Positions 25,125 to 33,226 of a stretch of DNA of 64,000 nt are shown in pieces. Position 1 is the first letter of the stretch. Each line of letters begins with the position of its first letter. This DNA is from Methylobacterium sp. SyP6R (GTDB taxonomy: Bacteria > Pseudomonadota > Alphaproteobacteria > Rhizobiales > Beijerinckiaceae): NCBI RefSeq assembly GCF_019216885.1, contig NZ_JAAQRC020000002.1:507001-571000 (forward strand), written 5' to 3'. The notes beneath the pieces are model-generated. The model searched no databases. It was not told the DNA's origin and was given only the letters and a program-made list of their open reading frames with translations. The position numbers were made by a program, and so were the translations under genes.

Positions 25125-26839
25125 CGGAGCAACGACTGACGGAGCAACGACTGACGGAGCAACGACCGGCGGATCCAGGATCGGCAGACGCCGCCCACCG
25201 CGCGGGCGACTCCGACGGGATCCTCGACCGCCGCCGCATCCTGCTCGGCGGGACCGCGCTCGCCGCCGCGATGGCGGGGACCGGGGCCGTGCCGGCGCGA
25301 GCCCAGCAGCCTGCCCCGGCGCCCCAGCCGGCGCCGCTCCGGCCCGCCGGCGCGGGCCGTCCCGTCAACATCCTGGTGATGTTCGGCGACGACGTCGGGC
25401 AGTCGAACATCAGCGCCTACACCTTCGGCCTGGTGGGCTACCGAACGCCCAACATCGACCGGATCGCCCGCGAGGGCATGATCTTCACCGATTACTATGC
25501 CGAGCAGAGCTGCACGGCGGGCCGCTCCACCTTCATCACCGGGCAGGCGACCTTGCGCACCGGCCTGTCGAAGGTCGGCGTGCCCGGCGCGACGGTCGGG
25601 CTGCAGAAGGAGGACGTGACGCTCGCCGAACTGCTCAAGCCGCTCGGCTACGCCACCGGCCAATTCGGCAAGAACCACCTCGGCGACCGCGACGAGTTCC
25701 TGCCGACGAAGCACGGCTTCGACGAGTTCTTCGGCAACCTCTACCACCTCAACGCCGAGGAGGAGCCGGAGCAGCGGACCTATCCGCGCGACCCCGCCTT
25801 CCGCAAGCGGTTCGGGCCGCGCGGCGTGCTGCGCGCCTCGGCCGACGGCCGGATCGAGGATACCGGCCCGCTGACCCGCAAGCGCATGGAGACGATCGAC
25901 GACGAGACCTCGGCGGCGGCGATCGACTTCATGCAGCGGCAGGTGCGGGCGAACACACCCTTCTTCTGCTGGTTCAACGCGACCCGGATGCACTTCCGCA
26001 CCCATGTCGCCGAGAGCCGACGCAGCCCGCCGGGCCTGACCGCGCGCACGGAATACGCCGACGGCATGGTCGAGCATGACGGCCATGTCGGCCGGCTCCT
26101 GAAGGCGCTCGACGAGCTCGGCATCGCGAACGACACCATCGTGCTCTACACGACCGACAACGGCCCGCACCTGAATTCCTGGCCGGACGCGGCGGTCACG
26201 CCGTTCCGGAGCGAGAAGAACACCAACTGGGAGGGGGCCTTCCGGGTGCCCTGCATGATCCGCTGGCCGGGCCGCATCCAGGCGGCGTCGGCCTCGAACG
26301 AGATCGTCAGCGGCCTCGACTGGCTGCCGACCCTGATGGCCGCCGCCGGCGAGCCCGACATCGTCGCCAAGCTCCTGACGGGCTACGGCGTCGGCCCGCG
26401 GACCTTCCGGGTCCATCTCGACGGCTACAACCAGCTTCCCTACCTCACGGGACGGCAGGAGCGCGGGGCGCGCAACTCGTTCTTCTACTTCAACGACGAC
26501 GGCGATCTCGTCGGACTGCGCTACGAGAACTGGAAGCTCGTGTTCGAGGAGCAGCGGGCGCCGGGAACCCTGCGGGTCTGGGCCGAGCCGTTCACCCGCC
26601 TGCGCGTCCCCAAGCTGTTCGACCTGCGGGCCGATCCGTACGAACGCGCCGACGTCACGTCGAACACCTATTACGACTGGTTCCTGTCGCAGCCCTATCT
26701 CGTCTTCGCGGCGCAGGCCGAGGTCGCGAAGTTCCTGGCGACGTTCCGGGACTTCCCGCCGCGCCAGCGCGCCGCGAGCTTCAGCGTCGACCAGATCATC
26801 GAGCAGATGCAGAAGTCGATGGAGGCGTCGGGCCAATGA
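25121..26839 (+). CDS. Type I (formylglycine) arylsulfatase, Tat-exported
   Basis: A 572-residue sulfatase. After an N-terminal leader with three TEQRL repeats comes a Tat-like signal ('LDRRRILLGGTALAAAMAG', cleavage near Ala61). The core has 'NILVMFGDDVG' (metal Asp pair), the modification site 'SCTAGRSTF' (Cys131-x-Ala-x-Arg), 'GQFGKNHLGD' and 'LYTTDNGPHLNSWPD'. The motif is C-x-A-x-R rather than C-x-P-x-R, accepted by many bacterial FGEs. It hydrolyses organic sulfate esters in the periplasm. The ATG overlaps the FGE stop, and the first 40 nt of the gene form a 15-bp tandem repeat. Confidence 0.93.
   Translation: MTEQRLTEQRLTEQRPADPGSADAAHRAGDSDGILDRRRILLGGTALAAAMAGTGAVPARAQQPAPAPQPAPLRPAGAGRPVNILVMFGDDVGQSNISAYTFGLVGYRTPNIDRIAREGMIFTDYYAEQSCTAGRSTFITGQATLRTGLSKVGVPGATVGLQKEDVTLAELLKPLGYATGQFGKNHLGDRDEFLPTKHGFDEFFGNLYHLNAEEEPEQRTYPRDPAFRKRFGPRGVLRASADGRIEDTGPLTRKRMETIDDETSAAAIDFMQRQVRANTPFFCWFNATRMHFRTHVAESRRSPPGLTARTEYADGMVEHDGHVGRLLKALDELGIANDTIVLYTTDNGPHLNSWPDAAVTPFRSEKNTNWEGAFRVPCMIRWPGRIQAASASNEIVSGLDWLPTLMAAAGEPDIVAKLLTGYGVGPRTFRVHLDGYNQLPYLTGRQERGARNSFFYFNDDGDLVGLRYENWKLVFEEQRAPGTLRVWAEPFTRLRVPKLFDLRADPYERADVTSNTYYDWFLSQPYLVFAAQAEVAKFLATFRDFPPRQRAASFSVDQIIEQMQKSMEASGQ
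25122..25162. repeat. 2.7 x 15-bp in-frame tandem repeat at the arylsulfatase start
   Basis: The unit TGACGGAGCAACGAC begins within the start codon and repeats without change, giving TEQRL-TEQRL-TEQR as the first residues after Met. Being 15 bp, copy-number changes keep the frame. Confidence 0.92.
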
Positions 26840-26888
26840 CGCATGGCCGTTCCACCGGCAACGCGGACACGACAGAACGGAGCCGACC

Positions 26889-27119
26889 ATGCGTCTTTCT
26901 CGACGGATCGCAGGACCTGTCCTCGTGGCATCGCTGCTCGCGGTGATGCGGCCGCCGGCCGCGCTCGCCTGGCCCGGTCCCGTGCCCGCCACGGCTCCGG
27001 CGATGCGGGATTCCCATCTCGTCGTCGTCCGGGGCTTCGGCTGGGGCGGCCGCCACCGGGCCCACCGCGAGCGGGGAAACCGTTCGTCGGACCCGGGGCG
27101 GAAGACCGACAAGCGATAG
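26889..27119 (+). CDS. Small exported basic protein
   Basis: A 76-residue protein with a signal peptide ('RRIAGPVLVASLLAVMRPPA', cleavage near 'ALA' at residue 27) and a short Arg/His/Gly-rich mature part. CGGAG lies 7 nt before the ATG, and the gene follows the arylsulfatase by 49 bp. No domain recognised. Similar short secreted proteins are frequent in Methylobacterium genomes. Confidence 0.6.
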   Translation: MRLSRRIAGPVLVASLLAVMRPPAALAWPGPVPATAPAMRDSHLVVVRGFGWGGRHRAHRERGNRSSDPGRKTDKR

Positions 27120-27144
27120 ACCGCGGGGGCCCTCGCCGCGCCCC

Positions 27145-27858
27145 TCACGGCCGGGCGGTCGCGGCGAGATCCCACACGGCGAGGCTCTTGTCGCGCCACC
27201 CGCCGCCGCCTTCCTCGCAGCGCTCGTCCAGGAGCCGCAGCGGCGGTCCCCAGGCGAAGGGCGCGCGCTCGAAATTGAGGGCGCGCCAATCGCCGTCCTC
27301 GCAATCCCGGTTGGCCTGCCACTGCGTGAAGGTCGTCGTGACGAGCCAGCGTGCGCCCGAGCGCCTGAAATTCGCCAGAGCCCCGTCGATGTTCGAGAAA
27401 CTGAGATGAACGAGGCCGTCGCGGCACAGGATGGCATCGGCCTCCGGCAGCGTGTCGCGCGTGATGTCGGCGACGCGGAACTCGAATCCGGGCGGATGTT
27501 CGGTCCTGTTCCGGGCGATCAGGTCGGGCACGATGTCGACCCCGACGTAACGGATCGCGCCGAGATCGACGCCCACGATCCAGCCGGCATCGCCGCACGG
27601 CGCATCGAGCAGGGTCGCGACGCCCAATCCGTCGAGGAGGCCGGGCAGCCCGTCGCGGATCGCCCGCGTGGCACCCGCCTCCGAGCCGAGGCCCGATGCC
27701 GACGTCGCCGCGCCCCAGAGATTGTGGTCGTGGATGAACCGGAACCTGTCCTTCAGCGACAGGGAGGCCAAGGCCTCCCGACTCGCCAGGAACGTCTTAT
27801 GGGCGAGGACGACGGGGCGGCCGTCGTCCGGCAGGCGCGGTCGGTCGTGCGGCATCAT
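27145..27858 (-). CDS. Class I SAM-dependent methyltransferase
   Basis: A 237-residue protein with a methyltransferase fold: 'ATLLDAPCGDAGWIVGVDLG' (motif I; DxPCGDG-type glycine loop), 'YVGVDIVPDLI' (motif II) and 'DAILCRDGLVHLSFSNIDGA' (motif IV and following helix). The C-terminal part has 'RWLVTTTFTQWQANRDCEDG', resembling a family of glycan- or small-molecule methyltransferases. AAGGACG precedes two consecutive ATGs. Substrate unknown. Confidence 0.82.
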   Translation of the reverse strand: MMPHDRPRLPDDGRPVVLAHKTFLASREALASLSLKDRFRFIHDHNLWGAATSASGLGSEAGATRAIRDGLPGLLDGLGVATLLDAPCGDAGWIVGVDLGAIRYVGVDIVPDLIARNRTEHPPGFEFRVADITRDTLPEADAILCRDGLVHLSFSNIDGALANFRRSGARWLVTTTFTQWQANRDCEDGDWRALNFERAPFAWGPPLRLLDERCEEGGGGWRDKSLAVWDLAATARP

Positions 27859-28012
27859 CGCGTCCTTGCGCGTCGGCGGGCCGGCCGGTGGTGACGGAAA
27901 GCCGAAGGCCACGCTCGAACAGGGTGCGCCGGCGGCCGCGCCGATGCGCGCATCGCTCCGGCGAAACGACCCGTTCAGGCGTAGCGGGCCGTGAAGGGTC
28001 GGGTCGCGATCG

Positions 28013-28435
28013 TTACCGCAATCGCGATCCTGCGCCTCGCGACTGACCCAGGCCGTTACTCTTGGCCAGATCGGACCGGGTTTTCGCATAGGCCTCGCAC
28101 ACCATCGGATAATCGGCCGGCAACCCCCATTTCTGCCGGTATTCCTCGGCCGTGAGGCCGCGGCTCGTGAGGTGGCGCTTCAAGGCCTTATACTTCCGGC
28201 CGTCTTCCAGACTGATGATGTAATCGTAGCCCACCGTCTTCCTGATCGCCACGGGCGGCTGCGGGCGGACGGGCTCCGGTTCGGCCGGGGCGCCGAGCTT
28301 GCCGAGCGCCGCATGCGTCGTCGTGATCAGCCCCGGGAGGTCCGCGGCGGGCAGGCTATTCCTCGTCACATAGGACGAAACGATGCTGGCTGCGAGGCTA
28401 ATCAGATCGTATCCAGAAGTGTCGATTTTTGTCAT
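28013..28435 (-). CDS. MucR/Ros-family transcriptional regulator without canonical zinc ligands
   Basis: A 140-residue regulator. The N-terminal half ('LISLAASIVSSYVTRNSLPA...LPGLITTTHAAL') and C-terminal 'DGRKYKALKRHLTSRGLTAE' followed by 'EYRQKWGLP' are diagnostic of MucR/Ros. In Ros the zinc finger uses a Cys in 'CLEDG' and two histidines; here the Cys position is Ser ('IISLEDG') and the second His region reads 'HLTSRG'. Zinc-free Ros homologues are known in Mesorhizobium, so DNA binding may persist. MucR proteins silence AT-rich promoters governing exopolysaccharide, motility and symbiosis genes. Confidence 0.88.
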   Translation of the reverse strand: MTKIDTSGYDLISLAASIVSSYVTRNSLPAADLPGLITTTHAALGKLGAPAEPEPVRPQPPVAIRKTVGYDYIISLEDGRKYKALKRHLTSRGLTAEEYRQKWGLPADYPMVCEAYAKTRSDLAKSNGLGQSRGAGSRLR

Positions 28436-29204
28436 GCGGTATTACGATCCTGCGATTTCTGTCTCGGCATCACTCTTCCATTGGACGAATGCGTGAAAAA
28501 TATCAAATAAAGTCATTCATGCCCTGTGGATTGCGCTCCGGACACGACAAATCCAGGTCGGATGCTGCGGCATGACGATGGCTCTTGCATAGACTTTGGC
28601 GCGGTCAGACCGGCCTCGCGAAGGATCCCGGGACGAGCCGGCCCGTCCAGCGCGCGGGCGACGCTGTCGAACGACACGGAGGCGAGCGCCGAGGGCCGGC
28701 GATGTTGCCGTCTTTTCTCGCGGCATCTGGCGCATGCGGCACGGCTTGCGGTCGAGCAAGGGAGATGGAGTGTCCCGGCTCTTCGCGGGCGGTGTCCGCA
28801 GGGGAATCCAACCGAGCCCGTGCTTGCATGTCGCGCCGCACGCGATGCATCGATCCCGCCTGTACCTCTGCTATGCCGGATCGCGGCCGACGTCCCCAAG
28901 GTCAATGCAGCGGACGGGATTCCTCTCTGCAGTCCTTCATGTCACCAAGACAATGCCGCCTCCGCTCCGCCGGGCTTGCTCTGCAGAGAGGTGCCATCTC
29001 GATCAATATACTCCAATTTAGTATCCGCGGGCATGCGTGGGCCGGACTGCTCCGGTCAAGCAGCGAATCGCCCGTGAAACGGTGACGCGGCTGGAGACAC
29101 CCCGGGCGGGAACCGCGCCGCTATCAAATGATAGCCACAGGCAGGGCGCGCGAAGCGATAATGCGCGAGAGAGCGAGCCTGGAGCCTCGCTTCCGGACTG
29201 AGCG
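28436..29204. other. Intergenic region upstream of fixL, about 770 bp, no convincing gene
   Basis: It begins with an AT-rich stretch (28480-28525), probably the mucR-type promoter region. Frames of 130-180 codons are open on both strands between 28510 and 29085, but their products are low-complexity with many Arg/Cys residues and show no domain. An inverted CTATCA/TGATAG (about 29121-29132) lies about 75 bp before fixL. Confidence 0.55.
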
Positions 29205-30761
29205 ATGATCGACCCGGTGACCGCAGCGCCTGTGGATCCAGGCGGCACCGACCTTCTCAGTGCCGACGAGCTTCGGCGGACCCTCGACGAGGTCGGCGTC
29301 TGCATCTGGTCGCTGGACGTGTCGCGGGGCCCGATCACGGTCTCGCCGGCCTGTGCCCGCCTCTTCGGCGTCCCGTCCGACCGTCTGACGACGTTCGCGG
29401 CGACCCAGGACCTCGTGCACCCCGACGACCGGCCCATGAGGGCCGAGGCGATCCGGCGCGCCCTGGCGGAGGGCGGCGCCTACGAGATCGTCTATCGCGT
29501 CGTGCGGCCCGACGGCGAGTGTTGCTGGTTGCGCTCGCGGGGCCAGGTGCACCTCGACGCCGACGGAAAACCGGTCCGGCACCGCGGCATCATCGTCAGC
29601 ATCGACGAGCGGAAGCGGGTCGAGGCCGACCTGCGGGCCCGCGAGGCCCATCTGCGTTCCATTCTCGACACCGTGCCGGACGCGATGGTGGTCATCGACG
29701 AGGCCGGCCTGATCCACTCCTTCAGCGCCGCCGCCGAGCGCCTGTTCGGCTACGCGGCCGGCGAGGCGATCGGGCAGAACGTCCGGATCCTCATGCCCGA
29801 GCCGATGGGGTCCGAGCACGACGACTGCCTCGCCCGCTACCGCCGCACGGGGGAGCGCCGCATCATCGGCACCACCCGGGTGGTGACGGGGCGCCGGCGC
29901 GACGGCTCGACCTTCCCGATGGAGCTCGCCGTCGGGGAGATGCGCTCGGGGACGCAGGTCTTCTTCACCGGCTTCGTCGACGACCTGACCGAGTACCAGC
30001 GGATCCAGGCCCGCCTGCAGGAACTCCAGTCCGAACTGGTCCACGTCTCGCGCCTGAGCGCGATGGGCGAGATGGCCTCGACGCTCGCCCACGAGCTCAA
30101 CCAGCCGCTCGGCGCCATCACCAACTACACCAAGGGGTGCCGCCGCCTCCTCGCCCATTCCGATTCCGGCTCCGTCGCCACGGCGGTCGAGGTCCTCGAC
30201 AAGGTCGCCGAGCAGGCGCTGCGGGCCGGCCAGATCATCCGCCGCCTGCGCGACTTCGTGGCGCGGGGCGAGACCGAGCGCCGCGTCGAGCCGGTCGCGC
30301 GGCTGATCGAGGATGCCTGCGCGCTCGCCATGGTGGGCGCCCGCGAGCAGGGGGTTGCCTTGCGCCTCGCCCTCGACCGGCGGGCCGGCTCGGTCCTGGC
30401 CGACCGGGTGCAGATCCAGCAGGTGCTGGTCAACCTGATCCGCAACGCCCGCGAGGCCGTGGCGCAGGGGCCCCGCCGCGAACTCGGCATCGCCGCGCGG
30501 CGCCTCGCGCCCGACAGGGTCGAGATCGCCGTCTCGGATACGGGGCCCGGCATCGCCGAGGACGTGGCCGGGCGCCTGTTCCAGCCCTTCGTCACCACCA
30601 AGCCCGGCGGCATGGGCGTCGGCCTCTCGATCTGCCGCACCATCACCGAGGCGCATGGCGGGCGACTGGAGGTCGAGCGCAGCGCGTCCGGCGGCGCCAC
30701 TTTCCGGCTGATCCTTCCGGCCGACCATGCCGGCGACGCGCGACGGGGATCGGGGCCATGA
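29205..30761 (+). CDS. fixL: Oxygen sensor histidine kinase FixL
   Basis: A 518-residue soluble kinase with two PAS domains (about residues 20-140 and 148-265), a HisKA domain and a HATPase. The second PAS is the heme domain: His205 in 'SEHDD' and Arg225 in 'IIGTTRVV' occupy the positions of His200 and Arg220 of Bradyrhizobium FixL with the same 20-residue spacing. The phospho-acceptor is His296 in 'LAHELNQP'. Linker '[20 protein letters not shown]' is near-identical to known FixL. The kinase is active when heme is deoxy and phosphorylates FixJ. No membrane helices, as in the Bradyrhizobium type. Its stop overlaps fixJ. Confidence 0.95.
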   Translation: MIDPVTAAPVDPGGTDLLSADELRRTLDEVGVCIWSLDVSRGPITVSPACARLFGVPSDRLTTFAATQDLVHPDDRPMRAEAIRRALAEGGAYEIVYRVVRPDGECCWLRSRGQVHLDADGKPVRHRGIIVSIDERKRVEADLRAREAHLRSILDTVPDAMVVIDEAGLIHSFSAAAERLFGYAAGEAIGQNVRILMPEPMGSEHDDCLARYRRTGERRIIGTTRVVTGRRRDGSTFPMELAVGEMRSGTQVFFTGFVDDLTEYQRIQARLQELQSELVHVSRLSAMGEMASTLAHELNQPLGAITNYTKGCRRLLAHSDSGSVATAVEVLDKVAEQALRAGQIIRRLRDFVARGETERRVEPVARLIEDACALAMVGAREQGVALRLALDRRAGSVLADRVQIQQVLVNLIRNAREAVAQGPRRELGIAARRLAPDRVEIAVSDTGPGIAEDVAGRLFQPFVTTKPGGMGVGLSICRTITEAHGGRLEVERSASGGATFRLILPADHAGDARRGSGP

Positions 30762-30826
30762 CGATTGACCCCATGACGATTGATCCCAAGACGGCCGACC
30801 CCAAGACGGCCGACCCCAAGACGGCC
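30758..30826. repeat. About 4.6 x 15-bp in-frame tandem repeat at the fixJ start codon
   Basis: Units begin at the ATG: ATGACGATTGACCCC, a near copy, then AAGACGGCCGACCCC twice and a partial copy. They encode (M/K)T(I/A)DP five times, an approximately 20-residue N-terminal extension not found in typical FixJ. Confidence 0.92.
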
Positions 30827-31435
30827 GACCTGGTGCACGTCGTCGACGACGATCCCGCCATGCGGGATTCGCTCGCCTTCCTGCTCGACACCGCCGGTTA
30901 CGCCGTGCGCCTCTACGCGACCGGCCTCGAACTGCTCGACCGGCTCGCGCGGTTCGCAGCGCCGGTCTCGGGCTGCGTCCTGACCGACATCCGCATGCCC
31001 GGCATCGACGGGCTGACCCTGCTCCGCCGCCTGCGCGAGGCCGGGAACCGACTGCCGGTGATCGTGATGACCGGCCACGGCGACGTTCCGCTCGCCGTCG
31101 AGGCGATGAAGCGCGGCGCGCGCGACTTCATCGAGAAGCCGTTCGACGACGAGGTGCTCCTGCGGGCCCTGCGCGCCGCCCTGGCTCCCGATCCGCCGGC
31201 CGCCGGCTCCGACCCGGCGGTGCAGGACTTCCTGCGGCGGGTCGCGACGCTCAGCGAGCGCGAGCGCCAGGTCCTCGACCGCCTGGTCGCCGGCGCGACC
31301 AGCAAGGAGATCGGCCGCGCCCTCGCCATCAGCCCGCGCACCGTCGAGATCTACCGGGCCAAGCTGATGGCCAAGACGCAGGCCGCCACCCTCCAGGACC
31401 TGGTGCGCCGGGCGGTGCTGGCCGGCCTCGCCTGA
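30758..31435 (+). CDS. fixJ: Response regulator FixJ with repeat-extended N-terminus
   Basis: A 225-residue regulator: receiver domain with acidic pocket '[11 protein letters not shown]' and phospho-acceptor Asp77 in 'LTDIRMPG', conserved '[19 protein letters not shown]' and Lys in 'EKPFDD', then a LuxR-type HTH ('[21 protein letters not shown]'). FixJ normally has its Asp at 54; the shift of 23 is due to a 15-bp-repeat-encoded extension. The ATG overlaps the fixL stop (ATGA). Phosphorylated FixJ activates fixK-type promoters under low oxygen. Confidence 0.95.
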   Translation: MTIDPMTIDPKTADPKTADPKTADLVHVVDDDPAMRDSLAFLLDTAGYAVRLYATGLELLDRLARFAAPVSGCVLTDIRMPGIDGLTLLRRLREAGNRLPVIVMTGHGDVPLAVEAMKRGARDFIEKPFDDEVLLRALRAALAPDPPAAGSDPAVQDFLRRVATLSERERQVLDRLVAGATSKEIGRALAISPRTVEIYRAKLMAKTQAATLQDLVRRAVLAGLA

Positions 31436-31440
31436 GCCGC

Positions 31441-31454
31441 TTGAGGCAGGTCAA
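31441..31454. promoter_or_regulatory. FixK-type box TTGAGGCAGGTCAA before the lone receiver gene
   Basis: An exact TTGA-N6-TCAA match placed directly after the fixJ stop codon and 69 bp before the next start; a class II site would give a leader of about 34 nt. It allows the downstream receiver gene to be controlled by FixK, as in a feedback loop. Confidence 0.65.
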
Positions 31455-31522
31455 GGCGGGCGGCCTCCGGGCGTCCGAGGGTCGGATCACGCATCCGAGC
31501 CTCGTTCGCCACGGGGGGCCCC

Positions 31523-31945
31523 ATGCCGAGCGCCATGCCGAGCCCCATCTCGACCCCTGCGCCGCGCCTCTCTCCCATCTACGTCGTCGACGACGATCCG
31601 GCGATCCTGCACTCGACCCGCTTCCTGTTCGAGTGCGAGGGGCACCGCGTCGAGACCTTCGCCAGCGGGCCCGAGCTCCTGTCGGCCTTCCCCGGACCGT
31701 GCCCGCTCTGCGTGCTGCTCGACCAGGTGATGCCGGGGATGGACGGGCTCGAGGTCTGCCGGCGCCTGCGGCTCCTCGATGCCGCCGTGCCGGTGATCCT
31801 GATCACCGGTCATCCCGACCCGCGCATCCGGGCCCGGGCCCGGGATGCCGGCGTGCCGCTCATCGACAAGCCGCTCGCCTTCGAGGCCTTCGTCGGCCTC
31901 CTCGCGGCCGGCCGCATCGCACCGGACCCTCACGGCCATGCATGA
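31523..31945 (+). CDS. Stand-alone receiver domain protein (FixJ-like receiver)
   Basis: A 140-residue protein consisting of one receiver domain: 'IYVVDDDPAILHS', Asp67 in 'VLLDQVMPGMDG', 'VILITGHPD' and Lys in 'LIDKPLAFEAF'. No output domain. Receiver-only proteins beside FixLJ can act as phosphate sinks or antikinases (like FixT in function, though FixT is not a true phospho-receiver). The start at 31523 is weakly supported; an internal ATG at 31535 is possible. A FixK-type box upstream would make it part of a negative feedback circuit; that is inference. Confidence 0.86.
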   Translation: MPSAMPSPISTPAPRLSPIYVVDDDPAILHSTRFLFECEGHRVETFASGPELLSAFPGPCPLCVLLDQVMPGMDGLEVCRRLRLLDAAVPVILITGHPDPRIRARARDAGVPLIDKPLAFEAFVGLLAAGRIAPDPHGHA

Positions 31946-32100
31946 CGGCGCTCGGCCCGCCCCGACCGGGCAGCCCGCCGCGGGACTTCGCGGGCGCGGC
32001 GGCTTTTCGCGGAGCGGCCCAGAGCGAGCCTCGGGAGGGCAGGGCGCGCTTTCCCCGTTCCGGCTGGAGGCCGAGCCTGACGGGCCCCACGTCCGGTGCC

Positions 32101-32114
32101 TTGATCCAGCGCAA
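32101..32114. promoter_or_regulatory. Possible FixK-type site TTGATCCAGCGCAA at the edge of the 14-bp array
   Basis: It fits the looser consensus TTGA-N6-GCAA. No intact gene follows for several hundred bases, so function is doubtful; the 3' half-site is the first bases of the tandem array. Confidence 0.3.
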
Positions 32115-32516
32115 GTGATTCTTGGCAAGTGATTCTTGGCAAGTGATTCTTGGCAAGTGATTCTTGGCAAGTGATTCTTGGCAAGTGATTCTTGGCAAGT
32201 GATTCTTGGCAAGTGATTCTTGGCAAGTGATTCTTGGCAAGTGATTCTTGGCAAGTGATTCTTGGCAAGTGATTCTTGGCAAGTGATTCTTGGCAAGTGA
32301 TTCTTGGCAAGTGATTCTTGGCAAGTGATTCTTGGCAAGTGATTCTTGGCAAGTGATTCTTGGCAAGTGATTCTTGGCAAGTGATTCTTGGCAAGTGATT
32401 CTTGGCAAGTGATTCTTGGCAAGTGATTCTTGGCAAGTGATTCTTGGCAAGTGATTCTTGGCAAGTGATTCTTGGCAAGTGATTCTTGGCAAGTGATTCT
32501 TGGCAAGTGATTCTTG
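32111..32516. repeat. Perfect 29 x 14-bp tandem array
   Basis: Twenty-nine uninterrupted, identical copies of GCAAGTGATTCTTG fill 406 bp. Each junction creates the near-palindrome CTTGGCAAG. The unit is far lower in GC than the surroundings. Because 14 is not a multiple of 3, the array reads through all frames; the minus strand is open and would encode 14-residue peptide repeats, but no gene context supports translation. Downstream lies only a broken hybrid kinase gene. Confidence 0.97.
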
Positions 32517-32639
32517 GCGAGACGAGGCCGTAGGCGATGCAGACCGGCCGGGCGGGCAGCACGTAGACCCGGAGCAGGATCTGAAGGGCGCCTGCCCCCT
32601 CGACCCGGGCCGCATCGTCGAGCGCGCGGGACGGACTTG

Positions 32640-33226
32640 AAGGTCCGGCGCGGCAGGACGATGCCGAAGGCCGATTGCGGCCGCTCGGAGAGCTCGGCCG
32701 GCGTCGCGCTCCGATCGGTCCCGGGGCGGGGCACCTGCGTGACGCTGGGCAACCTCCCGGTGGTGCGGGCGCCGGTCCTCGACGGCGAGTGTGGCGCCGG
32801 CTCGACCCGCCCGCCGCCGTCCGCGGCCTGCGGGTGCTGCTGATCGAGGACGACGAGGCGGTGCTGACCGCGACCGCCAGCCTGCTGCGCAGATGGGGCT
32901 GCGAGGTCCAGGCCGAGCCGGGCATTCCCGCGTCCATCGCCGCCGTGGACCTCCTCGTCGCCGATTTCGACCTCGGCAACGGCGTCACCGGGGCCGAATG
33001 CATCGCGGCGGTGCGGCGGCTGGCCGGGCACGAGGTTCCCGTGGTGGTCATCAGCGGCCACGACGAGGCGCGGGTGCGCGAGGAGCGGGGCGCGCCGGAC
33101 ATGCCGATCCTGTCGAAGCCCGTCCGTCCGGCCGAGCTGCGCTCCGTCGTCGTCGCGAAGAGCATCGTGGCCAAGAGCATTCTGATCAGGGGCACGGCCG
33201 TAGGAGCCGGCTCCCCGGCCGCATGA
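32640..33226 (+). pseudogene. Remnant of a hybrid histidine kinase (HATPase end + receiver)
   Basis: Around 32690-32760 one frame encodes 'GVALRSVPGRGTCVTLGNLP', the G2 end of a HATPase domain. From about 32829 another frame encodes a receiver domain ('LRVLLIEDDEAVLTATASLL', 'VDLLVADFDLGNG', 'VVVISGHDEA', 'PILSKPVRPAEL') to a stop at 33226. The two parts need a frameshift between about 32770 and 32820 to join, and the kinase core and N-terminus are missing upstream, where the 14-bp array lies. The receiver may still be translated from an internal start (for example near 32675), but the gene as a whole is broken. A 15-bp duplication (encoding VAKSI twice) lies near the end. Confidence 0.75.

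Noticed and set aside
28510..29085. Open frames of 130-180 codons before fixL
   Set aside because: Overlapping on both strands with low-complexity products and no recognisable motif.
32111..32516. Tandem array as a CRISPR
   Set aside because: Units are directly adjacent with no spacers, only 14 bp long, and there are no cas genes nearby.
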